From NCBI GenBank assembly GCA_905236755.1, contig CAJOCR010000002.1, positions 90,344 to 154,343 on the forward strand: DNA of 64,000 bases, read 5' to 3'. The notes beneath the pieces were generated by a model, which was not told where the DNA came from, did no database searches, and saw only the letters and a list, made by a program, of their open reading frames with translations. The stretch comes from an uncultured Prevotella sp. Its GTDB lineage: Bacteria > Bacteroidota > Bacteroidia > Bacteroidales > Bacteroidaceae. A program made the translations under genes and the position numbers. Every line of letters starts with the position of its first letter. Positions within the stretch are counted from its first letter, which is position 1. Below, one piece after another: positions 41,573 to 51,541 of the stretch.

Positions 41573-42997
41573 ATGTCAACAAGAGTACGACAAATTGCAG
41601 TAAGCGCATTTGTCTTTTTGGCGTACATGAATTTTCAGGGGAGAGCACAAAGCTTAGATTGCAAGACCTACAAACAACAAAAATCATATCCTTTTGTGCT
41701 TATATCGGAGGCAGGAACAGACTGTCCTCCTATAATCTCTGATTCATTATTTAATGCTATTTCACGAGGAATACATTTCCGCGTGAACAGGACAGAATTG
41801 CTTTCTACCGACCCTTTCGTTTCACTCTACAACAAAGAACTTCGCCCTATACTAAAGGCGCACGACATGCGTCTTGGACAAGTATTTGTTCGTGGAGCAG
41901 CATCTCCTGAAGGACCTTACGACAACAATATTCGTTTGAGTAAGGGACGTACAAAACGTCTGATAGAATTCCTTAGCGAAGGATTGAGTACGTCAGAAGA
42001 TGCACTACCAGTGAAAGCATCAAGTATTACCGAAGACTATGGTTACCTCGTAACTCTTATGGGGGAAGCCAAAGATGCCGATTATAATATTGTGAAAGCA
42101 ATATGGGAGAAGTCAAAGGGCGACGAACGCTATTGCAAGCAGCAACTAATGAAGTATAACAAAGGAAAGCTTTGGAAACGCCTTCTTGCTGTTTACTTCC
42201 CTACACTTCGTCAGTCACGTGTGATACTGTGGTTCATACGCAATCACAAGATTAATTATGTGCCTATAGAAGCAGTATATACTCCTACTTTCAATGTAGA
42301 TTTAGATACTCAGTTGCGCATAACTCTTCCTGAACCTACACTACCAGCACCACCTACTCAGCAGATAGAATACAAGCGCAGACATCTCATAGCCTTGCGC
42401 ACTAATCTTCTGCATGATTTCCTTTATGTACCCCAGTTTGGAGCAGCCTTTGGAATAAACACCCAACTGGAATACTATCCTCTTGATGGTCATTACACAT
42501 ATAATGCAGGCTTCACCTTCAGCAACCATCGTCATTGGGATGAACACAAGTTCTTCCAGATACGCGATTTGCAACTTGAACTACGTCGTTATTTCAAAGG
42601 CGAAGGTCAGTTTATTGGTCCTTATCTTAGCGCCTATGTAGAGGGAACAAAATACGGTATAGGCTTTAGCGAAACAAAAGGTTGGGAAGGTGAAGGAGCA
42701 GGAGCAGGCATCACTCTTGGTTACACCTGCAACCTAAACAAGAAAGGTTCGCTTCGTCTTGAGTTCAGCGCTTCGTTCGGAGGTTTCTACACCCGCTTCG
42801 ATCCATATATATGGGGTAACCCTGTTACAGGCGACAAAGATGGTTTGTATTATTACGACTACTACGGCAACTCTTCCGACTTTAAGGAGCGCAATCACAA
42901 CTTCACATGGTTTGGACCTACCAACGCAGGCATCCACATAACCTACGATATCATATATAGAAAGAAGAAAGCTGTATATAACAACATACAGAAATGA
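41573..42997 (+). CDS. OmpA-like/DUF3575 outer-membrane protein of the fimbrial locus
   Basis: The protein has 474 residues. A signal peptide (1 to about 25) precedes an OmpA/MotB-like segment (QVFVRGAASPEGPYDNNIRLSKGRTKRLIEFL near 103-134). The second half, from about 270, is a DUF3575 barrel beginning HLIALRTNLLHDFLYVPQFGAAFG and ending IHITYDIIYRKKK. In Bacteroidales fimbrial clusters a protein of this type commonly precedes the fimbrillins; it probably anchors or exports the fibre at the outer membrane (inference). It overlaps the next gene by 4 nt (ATGA). Confidence 0.88.
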   Translation: MSTRVRQIAVSAFVFLAYMNFQGRAQSLDCKTYKQQKSYPFVLISEAGTDCPPIISDSLFNAISRGIHFRVNRTELLSTDPFVSLYNKELRPILKAHDMRLGQVFVRGAASPEGPYDNNIRLSKGRTKRLIEFLSEGLSTSEDALPVKASSITEDYGYLVTLMGEAKDADYNIVKAIWEKSKGDERYCKQQLMKYNKGKLWKRLLAVYFPTLRQSRVILWFIRNHKINYVPIEAVYTPTFNVDLDTQLRITLPEPTLPAPPTQQIEYKRRHLIALRTNLLHDFLYVPQFGAAFGINTQLEYYPLDGHYTYNAGFTFSNHRHWDEHKFFQIRDLQLELRRYFKGEGQFIGPYLSAYVEGTKYGIGFSETKGWEGEGAGAGITLGYTCNLNKKGSLRLEFSASFGGFYTRFDPYIWGNPVTGDKDGLYYYDYYGNSSDFKERNHNFTWFGPTNAGIHITYDIIYRKKKAVYNNIQK

Positions 42998-44157
42998 ATC
43001 TCAAAATAATGAAACATATATCTTTTTGCCTTATACTGCTTTTTACCACATTCTCAATAACATCATGTATTGAGCCACCATTGCATCTGCCAGGTCAGGA
43101 GATGAAGATCATCCTTCCTGAGGTTGATACCGATATAGATGTTGCATGGGATGTGCATACAGATGTTCAGGTGAAATATCATTTTGGATGGGATGAAACA
43201 GATGCTGCATTATGGGATTCTCTTGAATACCCCATGCCAAAGCTCATTGAGGTGCGCAGATATTATATAGGTGAAAATCCTGATGGAGCAATTGTTGGTA
43301 AAGATGGCTTTACCATCGACACCCCTTCATTCAGAAAATATTTCCAGTTTGGATATTACAACCTCCTATTCTGGTCGGATGTTGACTTTAAGGGCGAATC
43401 GCCTAACGTACAGATTGACGAAAGTAACCCAAACAATGTTATCGCATATACCAATGGAAGCAAAGGTTTTAATGGACGCAGCGAAAACGATGATGCCATC
43501 ATTGGTCTTCACGACCAACCTGAGATGATGTATGGAGCTTACCCTAAGGATGTGCATATCTCTGAAAATTTGAACGACTATGAATACGATGCCGAAAACA
43601 ACGTTTACATCAAACATATCGAGGCAATACTTAAACCTCTCGTTTACATGTATCTGGTGCAAATTGTTCTGCACAACAATGAAAGCATAGTGCAGGATGT
43701 TGATGGCAATGCAGCCATTACATCACTTGCCCGCGGTACAATAGTAAACACCGGACACACTCTTGACGATGCCTGCATGGTTTATATGCCAACCCGAATG
43801 AAGAAAGGCATCAAAATTGATGGCGAGGAAGTAGATATTGTAGGAGGCCGTCTCAACACCTTCGGACTATGCGATATGGAACGTTACGATAGCAACAAGG
43901 GCACAACCTATCAAGGTGGTCGTTCCGACCTGCATAACTACATTTATTTCGACCTGACACTTGCCGATGGCACTGTCAAGACCTATCGTCGCGACATCAC
44001 CGACCAGATGAAGAAACAGGCTTATGGCGGCATCATCACCATAGATATAGATTGCATGCAGCTTGAACCTGAGTATCAGAGCGAATTGAAGATGGAGAGT
44101 TTGTTCCTTCCTACTATTGAAGACTACAAGGAAGTGATATGGCACTTTGAGATTTAA
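42994..44157 (+). CDS. DUF5119 lipoprotein of the fimbrial locus
   Basis: The protein has 387 residues with lipobox SITSC (Cys25). A second start (Met6, 43009) is possible, but the 4-nt ATGA overlap with the preceding gene favours the first. The body carries features I associate with DUF5119: HLPGQEMKIILPEVDTDIDVAWD after the lipobox, an RRYYIGENPDG stretch near 88 and the late YIYFDLTLADGTVKTYRRDITDQM block. DUF5119 proteins accompany fimbrillins in Bacteroides and Prevotella; a role as minor subunit or anchor is inferred from context. It has no Arg processing site like those of the following proteins. Confidence 0.8.
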   Translation: MNLKIMKHISFCLILLFTTFSITSCIEPPLHLPGQEMKIILPEVDTDIDVAWDVHTDVQVKYHFGWDETDAALWDSLEYPMPKLIEVRRYYIGENPDGAIVGKDGFTIDTPSFRKYFQFGYYNLLFWSDVDFKGESPNVQIDESNPNNVIAYTNGSKGFNGRSENDDAIIGLHDQPEMMYGAYPKDVHISENLNDYEYDAENNVYIKHIEAILKPLVYMYLVQIVLHNNESIVQDVDGNAAITSLARGTIVNTGHTLDDACMVYMPTRMKKGIKIDGEEVDIVGGRLNTFGLCDMERYDSNKGTTYQGGRSDLHNYIYFDLTLADGTVKTYRRDITDQMKKQAYGGIITIDIDCMQLEPEYQSELKMESLFLPTIEDYKEVIWHFEI

Positions 44158-44168
44158 ACCTACAAGAC

Positions 44169-45383
44169 ATGAAGAAAACATTTATTTATATTGCAACATT
44201 GATGACTACAGCTTTTCTTGCAAGCTGTAGTGCATCCTCTGATGCCTACGAAGAGGAACTGCCAGGAGATTTTCCACTCACATTCTCGCAGGTAGCCATA
44301 CAGTCTCTTCGCACCACAGCCACACATTCCAAGACAGCCAATATCACATCTTCAACAAACCAAACAAGCGATCCACTTCAGCAAGGATTCATTGTTAACG
44401 CATGGAAAGATTTCCAGCTGGATAACCAGAAAACCGTAATGGACAACTATCAGGTCAAATACCATTACGACTCATGGAACTCGGTTTACTCATGGGAGTA
44501 TGCAAGCAAATCTGAGACATATATCAAAGAGCAGAAACAAACATACTGGGACAAGAAAGGCTTTCCTTATGCCTTCTATGCACTTACTCCATACCCCGAA
44601 GATGCATCTGGTATCACATTTACAACCAATCATCTCACCATTCCCGAAACAGGTGTGTTCCAGTTCCAAACCTGCGACAATGGACGTCCATCTACAGGAC
44701 GCGAAGATTTCTTCCCTTGTCAGATTATACGCAATGCAGATGGCAAAGACTACGACCTGATGATTGACAATGGCACAAAGGAGATAAACACCGGAAGTAC
44801 AGCCTTGACACGTCAGGTGTCGCTTCCCTTTCACCATTTCACATCAAAAGTTCGTTTCGGCATCTACAGCGGTATAAAAGAAGGAAGCCTAAAGGATGTT
44901 CCTGTTACCGATATAAAAATAAAGGTAACATCCAACAATTTTATCACCGAAGCAAGGGGATATGATGTTGATCTGAGCACCACTCCACTTCTGAAAGGAA
45001 AATTCACAAAACTGCTTAGCACTCAAGAGCATCCCGTTTTGCTTACAACAGATGATAAAGAGTCAAACCTTAACGACCTTGCTCTATGCAATAGCGATGA
45101 CAAAGCATTCATGATGTATTGCACCGATGGAATACTGCAAATTCCCCAAAGCGGAGTGCAGTTGTCTATCAGTTTCAAGATAGGTACTAACATCTTCAAG
45201 GATATTCCTCTCATATTAAACGAGAATGGCACCTCCACCGAGACCTTCACTTGGCAACCAAACTATATATACACATATCTTATCAAGGTGAAAGATATTG
45301 TTAAAAGAGAGATAGAATGTACCGCACAGATTGCTGACTGGGACTATATCTATGCTACAATAAATACAGATTTGGAAAAGTAG
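44169..45383 (+). CDS. Fimbrillin-family lipoprotein 1
   Basis: The protein has 404 residues. The lipobox FLASC gives Cys20. An Arg in QSLRTT (Arg48) lies 28 residues later, the likely processing point. There is one Mfa-like fimbrillin unit closing with YIYTYLIKVKDIVKREIECTAQIADW near 365-390, where the G/N-x-x-Y-x-Y ... A-x-I-x-D-W strand pair is typical of the family. It is 11 nt after the DUF5119 gene. It is probably a minor or anchor subunit, judging by position. Confidence 0.85.
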   Translation: MKKTFIYIATLMTTAFLASCSASSDAYEEELPGDFPLTFSQVAIQSLRTTATHSKTANITSSTNQTSDPLQQGFIVNAWKDFQLDNQKTVMDNYQVKYHYDSWNSVYSWEYASKSETYIKEQKQTYWDKKGFPYAFYALTPYPEDASGITFTTNHLTIPETGVFQFQTCDNGRPSTGREDFFPCQIIRNADGKDYDLMIDNGTKEINTGSTALTRQVSLPFHHFTSKVRFGIYSGIKEGSLKDVPVTDIKIKVTSNNFITEARGYDVDLSTTPLLKGKFTKLLSTQEHPVLLTTDDKESNLNDLALCNSDDKAFMMYCTDGILQIPQSGVQLSISFKIGTNIFKDIPLILNENGTSTETFTWQPNYIYTYLIKVKDIVKREIECTAQIADWDYIYATINTDLEK

Positions 45384-45386
45384 AAA

Positions 45387-45473
45387 CCTCACCCCGACCC
45401 TCTCCAAAGGAGAGGGAGTACAGTAAACGGTAAACAGTAAACTCATAAACGGTAAACCGTAAACCATAAACTG
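45387..45473. repeat. REP-like palindrome (copy 5) and GTAAAC simple repeats
   Basis: CCTCACCCC then GACCCTCTCC-AAA-GGAGAGGG forms a strong hairpin (45387-45418). It is followed by seven GTAAAC/ATAAAC units (45421-45473), 22 bp before the next ATG. The hairpin may attenuate transcription between the first and the two-domain fimbrillins. Confidence 0.65.
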
Positions 45474-45494
45474 AAAATAAAAAACATATATAAA

Positions 45495-47513
45495 ATGAAA
45501 AAGATCAATTACCTTCTAATGACTGCGGCTGTAATGAGTACAGCATGTAGCAACGTTGAATTGGAACAGTTTGTTCCAAACGGTATGAAAAACCAGATTA
45601 CTTTCTCTGGCGAAAGTAATACCTCTTCTCGCGCTGGTTTGCACTCAACAGCCTCAACACAGGTTATCATGCATATCAAGAGTGAACGCAACGGTAGTTC
45701 TGCCGAAGGCGATGTACGTGTAACAAAGACTATGGCAACTGCAACTGCCGACAAAACACAAAGCACAGATTCTTATTCAGAAATCAATTTCAATGATGCC
45801 TACAAGCGTTATTGGGACGATGCTTATGGTCGCGATGCACAACTCTCTGTATATGCCATTGCTGTTCCTGGTAAAACAGAAGGCTCTAAAGCTGCAGAAA
45901 GCTCATTAACAGCTCCAGAAGAAAGTCGCACATGGTCAAGTGCCGACCTTTCTCACAATGTTGCTTGGAGCGTTTCAACAACACAGACTGATGCTACAAT
46001 CCTCAACGAAGATCTTATCTATAGCAATAATATCTCTGGCGACAACAAATTGCAGTTCCGCCTCGATGATGATAATGATACATATGGTCCTGGTAAATTC
46101 GATGTAGGTAACCTTCAGTTCAAACATGCGCTCTCACGTATCACAGTAAACCTTAACAAAGGTACTGGCTTTGCAGAAACAAATTGCTTCAATTTCACAG
46201 GCAGCAATAATGTTACTCTCTACAATATGCCAACATCTGCTACCCTTGATCTCACAAACGGCACATGGAACAATGCAACAACTACAAGCATAAAAGGCAT
46301 CTATGAGAAGAACTCTACAGATGCTAAGCATGAACTTATGGCACAAGTAATCCCTGGTGCTACATACACATCAGGAAATACCGATAATGTTATGAGCTTT
46401 ATCATTGATGAGAACCCATATTTCATTACATCAAGTATGATGTATGATGCATTGAACAAGGCAACTAACAAGGCACAGATGACCAAACTCACAAATACCA
46501 ACGTAACATTGGAAAATGGTCTTAACTATATCTTCAATATCAACGTAAACAAGACAGGCATCTCAATGACAGCAACTGTTGAAGGCTGGACAGATATCAC
46601 AGCTGATATTGCTGATCCAAGCAATGCTCGCATCACTCTCAACCTTCTCAACAATGGTACTGAAAGCAACGATGTCAAGTTCTATCGTTCTGCAATCACA
46701 ACAAACGACTTCAAAGATCCTGAGGACAAAAAATGGGAAACAGGTTACGAAGTTAAGGGTGATGATGCATGGTATTTCGAGAACAACAAGACATACTATC
46801 ATTTCCGTGCGGTTAACACAAGCGCTGATGTTAAAACAGATGCAACTAATGGCGACTACTTCCCTATCGCTGCAGGAACAACCGACTATCTCTGGGGTGC
46901 TCCTATCAAGAAGTCAAACGCTACCCCTGATTACAACGTAACAAAGGGATATGCTGATGCTATTAATCCTGCTATTGGTGCTACTACAGATGCTATCAAC
47001 ATGACTCAGTTCCACATGATGAGCCAGATTACAGTCAAACTCACTACTACAGATGATGAGAAAGCAGTTGATCTCACTGGAAGCGAAGTAACTATCACTC
47101 GCATCAACAACGGAAAGGTACTCATGGGTAGTGGTCTTATCACACTCTCAGGAAGCACTACAGATGTAAAACTTAACAAAGCAGAAAATAGCTACACATA
47201 CACTCTTAATGTTGTACCTCAGCTCCTTGAGCGTGTTAGTGGTTCTACCAACGACAACGATTATATCGGCATTAGCATCAAGACAGCTAAGGGAGAGGCT
47301 AAGTATTTCCGCGAAAAACTCAGCTCTATCAAGGCAAAAACTGTAAACGGCACACAGCATACTGCTGGCGCAACTATCACACGCTGGTATCCTGGTCACT
47401 CTTACACCTATACCTTCAACCTCGTTAAGTCTGGTATCAAGAGTATGACTGCTTCTGTTGCTGATTGGACAATTATCAATGCTGAATCACAGAACATCAG
47501 TTTGGAAAATTAA
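45495..47513 (+). CDS. Two-domain fimbrillin lipoprotein A
   Basis: The protein has 672 residues. The lipobox MSTAC gives Cys18, and the Arg site SSRAG is at Arg46. Two fimbrillin units lie in tandem. The first ends LNYIFNINVNKTGISMTATVEGW (about 342-365) and the second ends HSYTYTFNLVKSGIKSMTASVADW (about 634-658). Both keep FxHAL/MSxITVxL cores (QFKHALSRITVNL near 214, QFHMMSQITVKL near 505). It is closely similar to the next two genes. It is a candidate structural subunit, though which paralogue is the major fibre protein is not decidable from sequence. Confidence 0.88.
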   Translation: MKKINYLLMTAAVMSTACSNVELEQFVPNGMKNQITFSGESNTSSRAGLHSTASTQVIMHIKSERNGSSAEGDVRVTKTMATATADKTQSTDSYSEINFNDAYKRYWDDAYGRDAQLSVYAIAVPGKTEGSKAAESSLTAPEESRTWSSADLSHNVAWSVSTTQTDATILNEDLIYSNNISGDNKLQFRLDDDNDTYGPGKFDVGNLQFKHALSRITVNLNKGTGFAETNCFNFTGSNNVTLYNMPTSATLDLTNGTWNNATTTSIKGIYEKNSTDAKHELMAQVIPGATYTSGNTDNVMSFIIDENPYFITSSMMYDALNKATNKAQMTKLTNTNVTLENGLNYIFNINVNKTGISMTATVEGWTDITADIADPSNARITLNLLNNGTESNDVKFYRSAITTNDFKDPEDKKWETGYEVKGDDAWYFENNKTYYHFRAVNTSADVKTDATNGDYFPIAAGTTDYLWGAPIKKSNATPDYNVTKGYADAINPAIGATTDAINMTQFHMMSQITVKLTTTDDEKAVDLTGSEVTITRINNGKVLMGSGLITLSGSTTDVKLNKAENSYTYTLNVVPQLLERVSGSTNDNDYIGISIKTAKGEAKYFREKLSSIKAKTVNGTQHTAGATITRWYPGHSYTYTFNLVKSGIKSMTASVADWTIINAESQNISLEN

Positions 47514-47543
47514 TTTCTTTTCTCTGTTGAATTCATTTAAACA

Positions 47544-49577
47544 ATGAAATTAAAAACAACATACATATCTCTCATATCACTACTCACGCTTTCGTCGTGC
47601 AGTAGTGATTTGACGGATATTCTCAATCCTGACAACTGGGGCAAGACATCTATCAGTCTTTCTGCTTCTTCTAATCAGTCAGGTATTATCTCTCGTGCTG
47701 GATTCACCACGGCCGACACTAAGATTATTGCAAAAATAAAGAGTGAAAAAGAATCGGAGAATGCAACAGAAACAGAATGGTCTGTTGCTTCACTCATTGC
47801 ATCTAAAGATGATAATAACAACTCTGAATCATTCAGTGATGTTAAGTACATTGATGGTGAAACTCGCTTTTGGGACGACACCTACGGACGCGATGCAAAG
47901 GTATCAGTATATGCTATTGCCATAGCAAACCAAAAGAGCAATCTTCTCAACAACGAAACATTGTTGGAAGGAGTATCTGCTACTACACCTTGGATTAAGA
48001 AAACAGAAAGCAACAATGCTGATAACCTGTCTTTTGATTTCTCTGTTGCAACAAACCAAAATGCTGAAGATACCCAATGTGCCAACTACGACCTTGTATA
48101 TAGCAACAATATCGTAAAAGGAACATCTACAGAAAACGACAATCGCTTGTGGTTCGGTCATAAAGATGCTGGCAAGTTTGAACAGGGTTCACTCAGTTTC
48201 GATCATGCCCTCACAAAGGTTACTGTGAACCTCGTTTCTGGAGAGGGATATATCAGTCCTGAAGACTTCACATCCCAAAAGACAACCGTTCTCTTTGGTA
48301 ACGACGATTTCAAGCCTTACACATCAGGCACATTTGATATTTCTACAGGTAGCTGGTCTAATCTTAAAGACGAAGCCCAGCTCACTATGAATGCTACTGA
48401 TGTAACAGAAAACCAGACAAAGATTATTAACAACAGTTGTCTTTTCATGCCAGGTTTGTCTATAGGTACTGCCGATGATCATGCTATCACTATAACTGTT
48501 AATGGTAACAGATACTATGTTAGTCAGGCTCTCTTGCTAAAGGCTCTAAAGGCATCAACAGATATGCCTGCTACCGACGCCACACCATACATCCTCAAAC
48601 AAGGAATGCACTACATCTTCACCATCAATCTTAACAAGACCAGAGTAAGTTTTGTAAAAGCAACCTTGTCTGACTGGCAGTCAGTCACCGGTTCTGTAGC
48701 TACTACCAATGCACGCATCTCTATTTCTGTTTCTCAGGCTGAAGGTAAAAATTCATGTACCGACATAGCCTTGTATCGCCTTAGAGATGCTGGAAACGAT
48801 GCTATCACCGATGACTATGTAGGTAAGATTTGGAATGGTAACTATGGTTCTGCAGCTACTCTTACAGCTAATAATGAACAGAATAAATATTCTACAGATT
48901 GGTTCTTCGACGACAATACTTGTTTCTATCATTTCAGAACAGTAAAGCAAGGTACTGCTGTTGCTTATTCTGATACAGATAAAGACTCGTATTTTTCTGT
49001 TTCATGCGGCACAAGAGACAACTCTGATCCTCATTGGGGTGCACCTATAAACGAAAAAGGCGAAAACACATACACATACAAAGAAGGGTTTAGCAATATC
49101 CATCATGCCATTGGTGCAACAACAGATGATATACATATCATCGAGCAACACATGCTCTCACAGATAAATGTCACATTAACCACCACTACAGGTAATGACA
49201 AAGTGAACCTCGAAGGAGCAAAAGTAGAGTTCGCTAATATGTATCATCAGGGACACGTATTAATGGGTAATGGTAAGGTTGTTCCTGTAACAACAGGTGA
49301 AGATGCAAAATCAAATGTAGAGATGACTGCTTCTACTAACAACACCTATAACTATGATGTTGTGCCACAGGATCTATCAAGCGTTGAGTTGATTATCACA
49401 ACTAAAGACAACAACAAATACAATGTAAAATTGTACAACATTGATAAAATCTCTGAATGGAAACCTGGTCACATATATAACTACACATTCCAACTCACAA
49501 AAGCTGGTATTGCCAACGTTTCTGTTTCTCTTGCTCCTTGGAAAGAAGAATCAGCTAACGGTAGTGTATGGCTCTAA
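47544..49577 (+). CDS. Two-domain fimbrillin lipoprotein B
   Basis: The protein has 677 residues. The lipobox TLSSC gives Cys19, and the Arg site is IISRAG at Arg51. It is paralogous to the preceding gene, with shared segments such as TRFWDDTYGRDAKVSVYAIA near 110 (YRYWDDAYGRDAQLSVYAIA in A) and AIGATTDDIHIIEQHMLSQINVTL near 520. Two fimbrillin domains end at about 378 (YIFTINLNKTRVSFVKATLSDW) and 665 (YNYTFQLTKAGIANVSVSLAPW). It is 30 nt after gene A. Confidence 0.88.
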   Translation: MKLKTTYISLISLLTLSSCSSDLTDILNPDNWGKTSISLSASSNQSGIISRAGFTTADTKIIAKIKSEKESENATETEWSVASLIASKDDNNNSESFSDVKYIDGETRFWDDTYGRDAKVSVYAIAIANQKSNLLNNETLLEGVSATTPWIKKTESNNADNLSFDFSVATNQNAEDTQCANYDLVYSNNIVKGTSTENDNRLWFGHKDAGKFEQGSLSFDHALTKVTVNLVSGEGYISPEDFTSQKTTVLFGNDDFKPYTSGTFDISTGSWSNLKDEAQLTMNATDVTENQTKIINNSCLFMPGLSIGTADDHAITITVNGNRYYVSQALLLKALKASTDMPATDATPYILKQGMHYIFTINLNKTRVSFVKATLSDWQSVTGSVATTNARISISVSQAEGKNSCTDIALYRLRDAGNDAITDDYVGKIWNGNYGSAATLTANNEQNKYSTDWFFDDNTCFYHFRTVKQGTAVAYSDTDKDSYFSVSCGTRDNSDPHWGAPINEKGENTYTYKEGFSNIHHAIGATTDDIHIIEQHMLSQINVTLTTTTGNDKVNLEGAKVEFANMYHQGHVLMGNGKVVPVTTGEDAKSNVEMTASTNNTYNYDVVPQDLSSVELIITTKDNNKYNVKLYNIDKISEWKPGHIYNYTFQLTKAGIANVSVSLAPWKEESANGSVWL

Positions 49578-49594
49578 AAATAAACAACGAAACA

Positions 49595-51517
49595 ATGAAT
49601 TTTAAAAATTCCATTTTATCAATATCTGCATTGATGCTTCTCTCAGGATGTTCGTCGGATATTACATCTTTCGATTCCTCTGAGCGTCTTGAACTGGGTT
49701 TCAATCCGTCACTCAGCTCATCTGTTGTATCTCGTGCCACAGCTGCTGAGTTTGCCACTAATGATGAACTATTGATTTATGTGCGCCATGTCAACGGAAC
49801 ATCCATTGACAGCTATACTGATGTTGATACCGAGTTAGATAGATTGGTAACTCTTAAAGTCAACGACAACAAGAGTGTGGCTGTTGAAGGCACTCCACTC
49901 TATTGGGACGATTTCAGCAAATCAGCAGAAAGCGATAAAGATATACGTGCCACAAATCATGGTTTGCAAAGCTATTATGGCTACTGCTATAATGGAGGTA
50001 CATCTAAGAGTTTTACCGAGTCAACAGGTGAATTGGAATGGACAGCAGTAACTGCCCCTACATCTGCTACAGATATCCAGCATACAGATCTCTTATGGTC
50101 GGCTGCGCAAGATATGATTACCTACTCTCATGCAAGTGTGGAGAATGGCACTACAGGCACACTGTCTGTTCCTTTCACTCATGCCATGAGTGAGTTTACT
50201 GTTATTCTTAATGCAGAAGAAGGCTACTCAGATAAAGCTTTTGAGAATACATCTGTTACATTACATAACATGAACTCTGTTGGTAGTTTCATTGCACCAC
50301 TATCTACCGTTGTGGGAAGTGAAGCAAAAGACTTCACAATGTATTCTGCAGAAGAGGCAAAGGTAAAGACTCGCACATACATCGCCTTGACTGTTCCTGG
50401 AACAGCCCTCTATACAGAAAACCTTTTCCTCACCATAAACAATGCAGAAGGCAACAACTACACCTACAAGCTATCTGCTGATAACCTTTCTGATACTGCA
50501 TGGGGAAAAGCCCTTGCAGAAGGAAAGACTCTGCCAGGCAATAACTACAAGCTAACACTCACACTCAACAAGAGTGGTGTTTCTGCTGTAGCTACTCTTG
50601 CCGATTGGGTAACTGTAGAGGCTGAGGGTGATGCACTTATTGATTTCACTGCCGATGTAAAGAGTCATAATATTGCTAATAAGCTAACTGAAGGAAATAC
50701 TTTCAATCTGTGGATGACTAAAGCTGCTACTAAGCCAACCTATACAGCAAGTTCTACATGTACAGCAGAATACACTACTGATGGTATGACACTCAACAAA
50801 CCTCTCTATTGGCCTAATGGCACAGATAAATATTATTTCCGTGCAGAAGCCAACTACGACGGTTCAAAGCTTGTTGCATTAGGCGAGAACGATGATGCAA
50901 CTATTATTAAGCAAGATCAGGATCGCATCTGGGCAACAACAGCAGCTCACACCGCTTCAAATGTTACAAAGTCATACACCGCAGGCGAAGCCATTGAACC
51001 TCGTACTGGTTCTGTTCCTTTGGAGTTCAAACATGTAATGAGTAAGATTACTATCAACCTCACCACTCCAGCAGCAGAAGAAGGTGCTGCCGAAGCAGAA
51101 ACAAAACATGTTGATCTCACAGATGCCAAACTCTCGCTTAGTAAAGTATATACCACTGGCACACTTGACATTCACACTGGTAAGACTGCTACTTCAGGCA
51201 CTACAGATGCTATCGCAGGCACAACATCAATCGATAAGATTGTTGTTCCCCAGAGCACAGAGGACATGATTCTCACTGTAACATTAAAGGACGGTACAAA
51301 ATACAAGTTCAAGCTTGCCAATGCGAAAGTAGTAACAAACGGCACTACAGGCACAACAACTATTTCTTCATGGGAAAGTGGTAATGCCTATACCTACACC
51401 ATCAATATATCAAAACAAGGTGTTGAACTTCTTGGATACGTAAAAGACTGGATTGAGAACAAAGGTAGTGGTGATGCTGAACTCATCTGGGACGATGAAA
51501 CACCAACAGAGCCATAA
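49595..51517 (+). CDS. Two-domain fimbrillin lipoprotein C
   Basis: The protein has 640 residues from the ATG at 49595; the ORF opens at 49568 but that start precedes the signal by nine unlikely residues and overlaps gene B. The lipobox LLSGC gives Cys19, and the Arg site VVSRAT is at Arg47. There are two fimbrillin domains, with FTHAMSEFTVIL near 197 and FKHVMSKITINL near 478, and the closing strands KLTLTLNKSGVSAVATLADW near 318 and YTYTINISKQGVELLGYVKDW near 598. A short acidic tail (ELIWDDETPTEP) follows. Confidence 0.87.
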   Translation: MNFKNSILSISALMLLSGCSSDITSFDSSERLELGFNPSLSSSVVSRATAAEFATNDELLIYVRHVNGTSIDSYTDVDTELDRLVTLKVNDNKSVAVEGTPLYWDDFSKSAESDKDIRATNHGLQSYYGYCYNGGTSKSFTESTGELEWTAVTAPTSATDIQHTDLLWSAAQDMITYSHASVENGTTGTLSVPFTHAMSEFTVILNAEEGYSDKAFENTSVTLHNMNSVGSFIAPLSTVVGSEAKDFTMYSAEEAKVKTRTYIALTVPGTALYTENLFLTINNAEGNNYTYKLSADNLSDTAWGKALAEGKTLPGNNYKLTLTLNKSGVSAVATLADWVTVEAEGDALIDFTADVKSHNIANKLTEGNTFNLWMTKAATKPTYTASSTCTAEYTTDGMTLNKPLYWPNGTDKYYFRAEANYDGSKLVALGENDDATIIKQDQDRIWATTAAHTASNVTKSYTAGEAIEPRTGSVPLEFKHVMSKITINLTTPAAEEGAAEAETKHVDLTDAKLSLSKVYTTGTLDIHTGKTATSGTTDAIAGTTSIDKIVVPQSTEDMILTVTLKDGTKYKFKLANAKVVTNGTTGTTTISSWESGNAYTYTINISKQGVELLGYVKDWIENKGSGDAELIWDDETPTEP

Positions 51518-51541
51518 TCAAGTGAAAAAATAATCAGAAAG

